Source: JBCCCJ01 sp039029315 (GTDB lineage Bacteria > Bacteroidota > Bacteroidia > J057). Taken from it: DNA of 16,755 bases. The notes under the pieces were generated by a model. That model saw only the letters and a program-made list of their open reading frames with translations. It was not told the DNA's origin and searched no databases. The DNA lies in assembly GCA_039029315.1 (NCBI GenBank), contig JBCCGK010000171.1, positions 1 through 16,755 on the forward strand, written 5' to 3'. Positions 14,742-16,755 of the stretch are shown piece after piece; position 1 is the stretch's first letter, and each line of letters starts with the position of its first letter. Made by a program: the position numbers and the translations under genes.

Positions 14742-15350
14742 TCAAGGCTTCAAGGCATTTTCCAAAAACTGTATCACAACCTCTGCCCGATCATTCAGAA
14801 TGAGGCTTTGATATTGCGTTTCAGGGATGTTCATGAGGTTACAAAATACAGGCTTGACCAGAAAGGGAAACACACTCATACTGATAACATTGAGTAGCAG
14901 ATGCATGGGGGGGATTGCATTGATGGTTCCTGCGGCTTGTTCTTGCATGATTTGTAGGAAAAATTTCTGGAAGTTGGGAAAATGCCCGAATTTGTCTTTA
15001 AACAATTCCAGAAAGTCCAACCTGTTTTGCGAAATCTCATGTAAGATGAACAAAGGAACGTGCGGATGCGCCTGCAATCTTGAAATGTAGACGGTAACAG
15101 CCTTACGCAATTTGTCCATCACACTTCCTTCTCCTTCCAGGGCTGCACTCAGTCCAGACATCATTCCAGCCAGGACTTCTTGAAAGACGACGAGAAAGAG
15201 CTCTTTTTTGGTTTTGTAGTAATAATGCAGCATCGCCTTGTTGATGCCTGCTGCATCTGCAATTTCCTGCATCCTGGCCCCAGCAAATCCTTTTTGAATG
15301 AAGATCTCTCTCGCTTTGTCCAGAATGATTTCTTTACTTGTCTCTGCCAT
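14742..15350 (-). CDS. TetR-family transcriptional repressor
   Basis: This 202-residue regulator has an N-terminal TetR helix-turn-helix (IFIQKGFAGARMQEIADAAG followed by INKAMLHYYYKTKKELF, about residues 16-52) and a helical C-terminal ligand-binding domain (about 60-200). It is expected to bind palindromic operators as a dimer and release them when a drug-like ligand binds. The frame can be read from TTG at 15353, but the ATG at 15350 (MAETSKEIILDKAREIF) is the conventional start. It heads the efflux operon like cecR (ybiH) in E. coli. A perfect-half-site palindrome 10 bp upstream of the ATG predicts autorepression. The 93-bp gap to the outer membrane factor gene contains further operator motifs, suggesting a second repressed promoter inside the operon. 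Confidence 0.93.
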   Translation of the reverse strand: MAETSKEIILDKAREIFIQKGFAGARMQEIADAAGINKAMLHYYYKTKKELFLVVFQEVLAGMMSGLSAALEGEGSVMDKLRKAVTVYISRLQAHPHVPLFILHEISQNRLDFLELFKDKFGHFPNFQKFFLQIMQEQAAGTINAIPPMHLLLNVISMSVFPFLVKPVFCNLMNIPETQYQSLILNDRAEVVIQFLENALKP

Positions 15351-15360
15351 CAACTCTCTG

Positions 15361-15380
15361 GTTTAACCATTTGGTTAAAC
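15361..15380. promoter_or_regulatory. TetR operator upstream of tetR
   Basis: GTTTAACCATTTGGTTAAAC is a near-perfect 20-bp palindrome: the 8-bp arms GTTTAACC and GGTTAAAC are exactly complementary across a 4-bp centre. It lies 10 bp upstream of the tetR ATG and abuts a candidate -7 box, a position where a bound dimer would block transcription. The same half-sites recur before the outer membrane factor gene. Confidence 0.8.
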
Positions 15381-15412
15381 GCAAGTAAGTGGAAAAAGTT
15401 TGCTTTTGCAAA
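15380..15412 (-). promoter_or_regulatory. Candidate tetR promoter
   Basis: On the minus strand TTTG (15412-15409) is followed after 21 nt by TACTTGCG (15387-15380), a partial match to TAnnTTTG. The spacing fits Bacteroidota promoters. The downstream end touches the TetR palindrome, which would cover the transcription start. The -7 match is weak, so this is tentative. Confidence 0.35.
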
Positions 15413-15414
15413 AA

Positions 15415-15485
15415 GATTCCGCAAGGAAATATTTTTTTTGCTTACGGAATCATTGTATTTTGGGTAGATTCCGTAAGTAAATATT
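15415..15485. repeat. Three-copy GATTCCG(T/C)AAG repeat upstream of the DUF234 ATPase gene
   Basis: GATTCCGCAAGGAAATATT (15415-15433) and GATTCCGTAAGTAAATATT (15467-15485) are direct repeats, 17 of 19 identical and 52 bp apart. Between them TTTGCTTACGGAATC (15437-15451) is the inverse of the same motif, complementary to the downstream copy at 14 of 15 positions. The central copy can pair with either neighbour, giving two mutually exclusive hairpins, or the three copies may be binding sites. The last copy ends 7 bp before the ATG at 15493. Confidence 0.7.
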
Positions 15486-15492
15486 CCTGCTC

Positions 15493-16755
15493 ATGATACA
15501 TCGACTCATAGGAAGGCAAGCTGAACAAGATATATTGAGGGATGCCTTAAGCTCTCCGGAAGCTGAGATGATTTCTATAATTGGTCGGCGGAGAGTTGGG
15601 AAAACATTCCTCGTTCGAACTGTTTATGCCCATCAAATTGTATTTGAAATCTCTGGATTACAACATGCGACGGGTGCGGAGCAATTGAGGAATTTTGCCA
15701 ATCAACTGAGAAAGTTTTCTGGCTCGAAGATTCAATTCCCGCCCCCTAAAGATTGGCTGGATGCTTTTTTTCTTCTGGTTGATTTTCTGGAGCAGGTAGA
15801 TATGTCAGAAAAAGCAGTTGTATTCTTCGATGAGATCCCCTGGATGGCTACCCATAAGTCAGGATTCTTAAAAGGTCTGAGTTATTTTTGGAACTCTTGG
15901 GCTGTAAAGCAGAACATTGTGGTTGTGATTTGCGGCTCTGCTGCTTCCTGGATGATCCAAAAGATTTTGCGGAATAAAGGAGGGCTCCATAATCGGGTAA
16001 CCAAACGAATTCGACTAAGACCCTTTACACTATTTGAATCAGAAACATTTTTGGCATCAAGAGGCATTCGACTTGACAGATACCAACTCTTACAACTCTA
16101 TATGGTCATGGGGGGAATTCCGCATTATCTTAAAGAGGTTAAGGGAGGAAAAAGTGCTACTCAAAATATTGATAGGATCTGTTTTAGTGAAAATGGATTG
16201 CTGAGAGATGAGTTTCTGAGTTTGTATCCTGCTTTATTCAAGCATTCAGACTATCACACGACCATTATTCGAGCATTGGCTGCCAAACCACAGGGGTTGA
16301 CAAGATTGGCCCTGATTCGCCATACAAAATTGACGGACAGCGGAAGAATATCTGTAGTATTGACAGAACTTGAGGAATCAGGTTTTATCACTGCTTATCC
16401 TGCATTTGGGAAAAAGAAGAAGGGGAAACTTTACAGACTGACAGATGAATATTCATTTTTTTATCTACGATTTATAGAAGAGAATCTTTCTGAGCATGAA
16501 GGGATCTGGTCTGGGCTCAGTCAGAGACAATCTTACAAAATTTGGTGTGGGTATGCCTTCGAAACCCTTTGTTTGAAACATATTCCTCAAATCAAGCAAG
16601 CCCTTGGTATTGCAAGTGTTTATACACGATCAGCTTCATTTTATCTCAAAGGAGATGATACACATGCCGGTACACAGATAGATTTGTTGATTGACCGGAA
16701 TGATCAATCCATCAATGTGGTTGAAGTCAAATTTTATGATGGTGTATTTAGTATC
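15493..16755 (+). CDS. DUF234-family AAA ATPase with PD-(D/E)XK-like C-terminus (truncated by window end)
   Basis: An open frame from ATG 15493 runs without a stop to the window end, giving 421 residues of an incomplete protein. The N-terminal domain is an archaeal-type P-loop ATPase: RLIGRQAEQDIL, Walker A GRRRVGKTF (K37), Walker B AVVFFDEIPWM (D113, E114) and the sensor-like VVICGSAASWM. MGGIPHYL and a winged-helix-like region (LTRLALIRHTKL, then VLTELEESGFI) follow. The C-terminal DUF234 region has FETL (E357), QIDLLI (D397) and VVEVK (E411, K413), a PD-(D/E)XK nuclease-like arrangement. Such proteins are abundant, multi-copy and poorly understood in Bacteroidota and archaea. The gene is transcribed divergently from the efflux operon, and its upstream region carries the three-copy repeat. 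It looks more A/T-rich than its neighbours, compatible with separate acquisition. Confidence 0.88.
   Translation, partial: MIHRLIGRQAEQDILRDALSSPEAEMISIIGRRRVGKTFLVRTVYAHQIVFEISGLQHATGAEQLRNFANQLRKFSGSKIQFPPPKDWLDAFFLLVDFLEQVDMSEKAVVFFDEIPWMATHKSGFLKGLSYFWNSWAVKQNIVVVICGSAASWMIQKILRNKGGLHNRVTKRIRLRPFTLFESETFLASRGIRLDRYQLLQLYMVMGGIPHYLKEVKGGKSATQNIDRICFSENGLLRDEFLSLYPALFKHSDYHTTIIRALAAKPQGLTRLALIRHTKLTDSGRISVVLTELEESGFITAYPAFGKKKKGKLYRLTDEYSFFYLRFIEENLSEHEGIWSGLSQRQSYKIWCGYAFETLCLKHIPQIKQALGIASVYTRSASFYLKGDDTHAGTQIDLLIDRNDQSINVVEVKFYDGVFSI

Noticed and set aside
15402..15414. Short palindrome CTTTTGCAAAAAG between tetR and the ATPase gene
   Set aside because: It is A/T-rich, short and not repeated elsewhere in the region; chance is sufficient, although its minus strand supplies the TTTG used in the tentative tetR promoter.

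Overview
The window looks like a chromosomal segment from a member of the phylum Bacteroidota. Supporting signs are a secreted protein ending in a type IX secretion (Por) C-terminal sorting domain, near-perfect TAnnTTTG -7 promoter boxes just upstream of start codons, weak or absent Shine-Dalgarno sequences, and a DUF234-type archaeal-like ATPase. A Saprospira/Cytophaga-like lineage is a guess; the sequence alone does not fix the genus.

Left part, plus strand (1-6819). A 161-bp MITE-like element with 18-bp terminal inverted repeats and a TAA target duplication sits at 44-204. It may have cut the 3' end of a gene that enters from the left edge. Four plus-strand genes follow: a GT4 glycosyltransferase (370-1590), the glycine-cleavage H protein gcvH (1713-2090), a secreted TPR protein (2145-3950) and a large secreted two-LamG protein with a type IX sorting domain (4054-6819). 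A 290-bp gene-free stretch ends in a strong hairpin terminator (7072-7105) between convergent genes.

Middle part, minus strand (7111-15350). This is a complete multidrug-efflux-type operon. Read in transcription order it encodes a TetR regulator, a TolC-like outer membrane factor, a lipoprotein HlyD-type adaptor (YbhG-like), two separate ABC ATPases matching the N and C halves of E. coli YbhF, two ABC-2 permeases (YbhS- and YbhR-like), and a GT4 glycosyltransferase at the end. Gene order matches the E. coli cecR-ybhGFSR locus, but YbhF is split into two genes and an outer membrane factor is added. The protein set could form a continuous inner-to-outer-membrane exporter. Related GTTTAACC/GGTTAAAC palindromes lie directly upstream of tetR and of the outer membrane factor gene, so one repressor probably controls itself and the pump. 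The two ATPases carry complementary defects that fall in the same composite ATP site, predicting one canonical and one degenerate site.

Right edge, plus strand (15493 to the end). A DUF234-family AAA ATPase with an intact Walker box and a C-terminal PD-(D/E)XK-like nuclease signature runs off the window. Its upstream region holds three copies of a GATTCCG(T/C)AAG motif, two direct and one inverted.

I found no rRNA, tRNA, CRISPR array or intact transposase gene. The most distinctive observations are the MITE with its possible disrupted host frame, the asymmetric split-YbhF ATPase pair with its operator pair, and the repeat-decorated promoter of the DUF234 ATPase.
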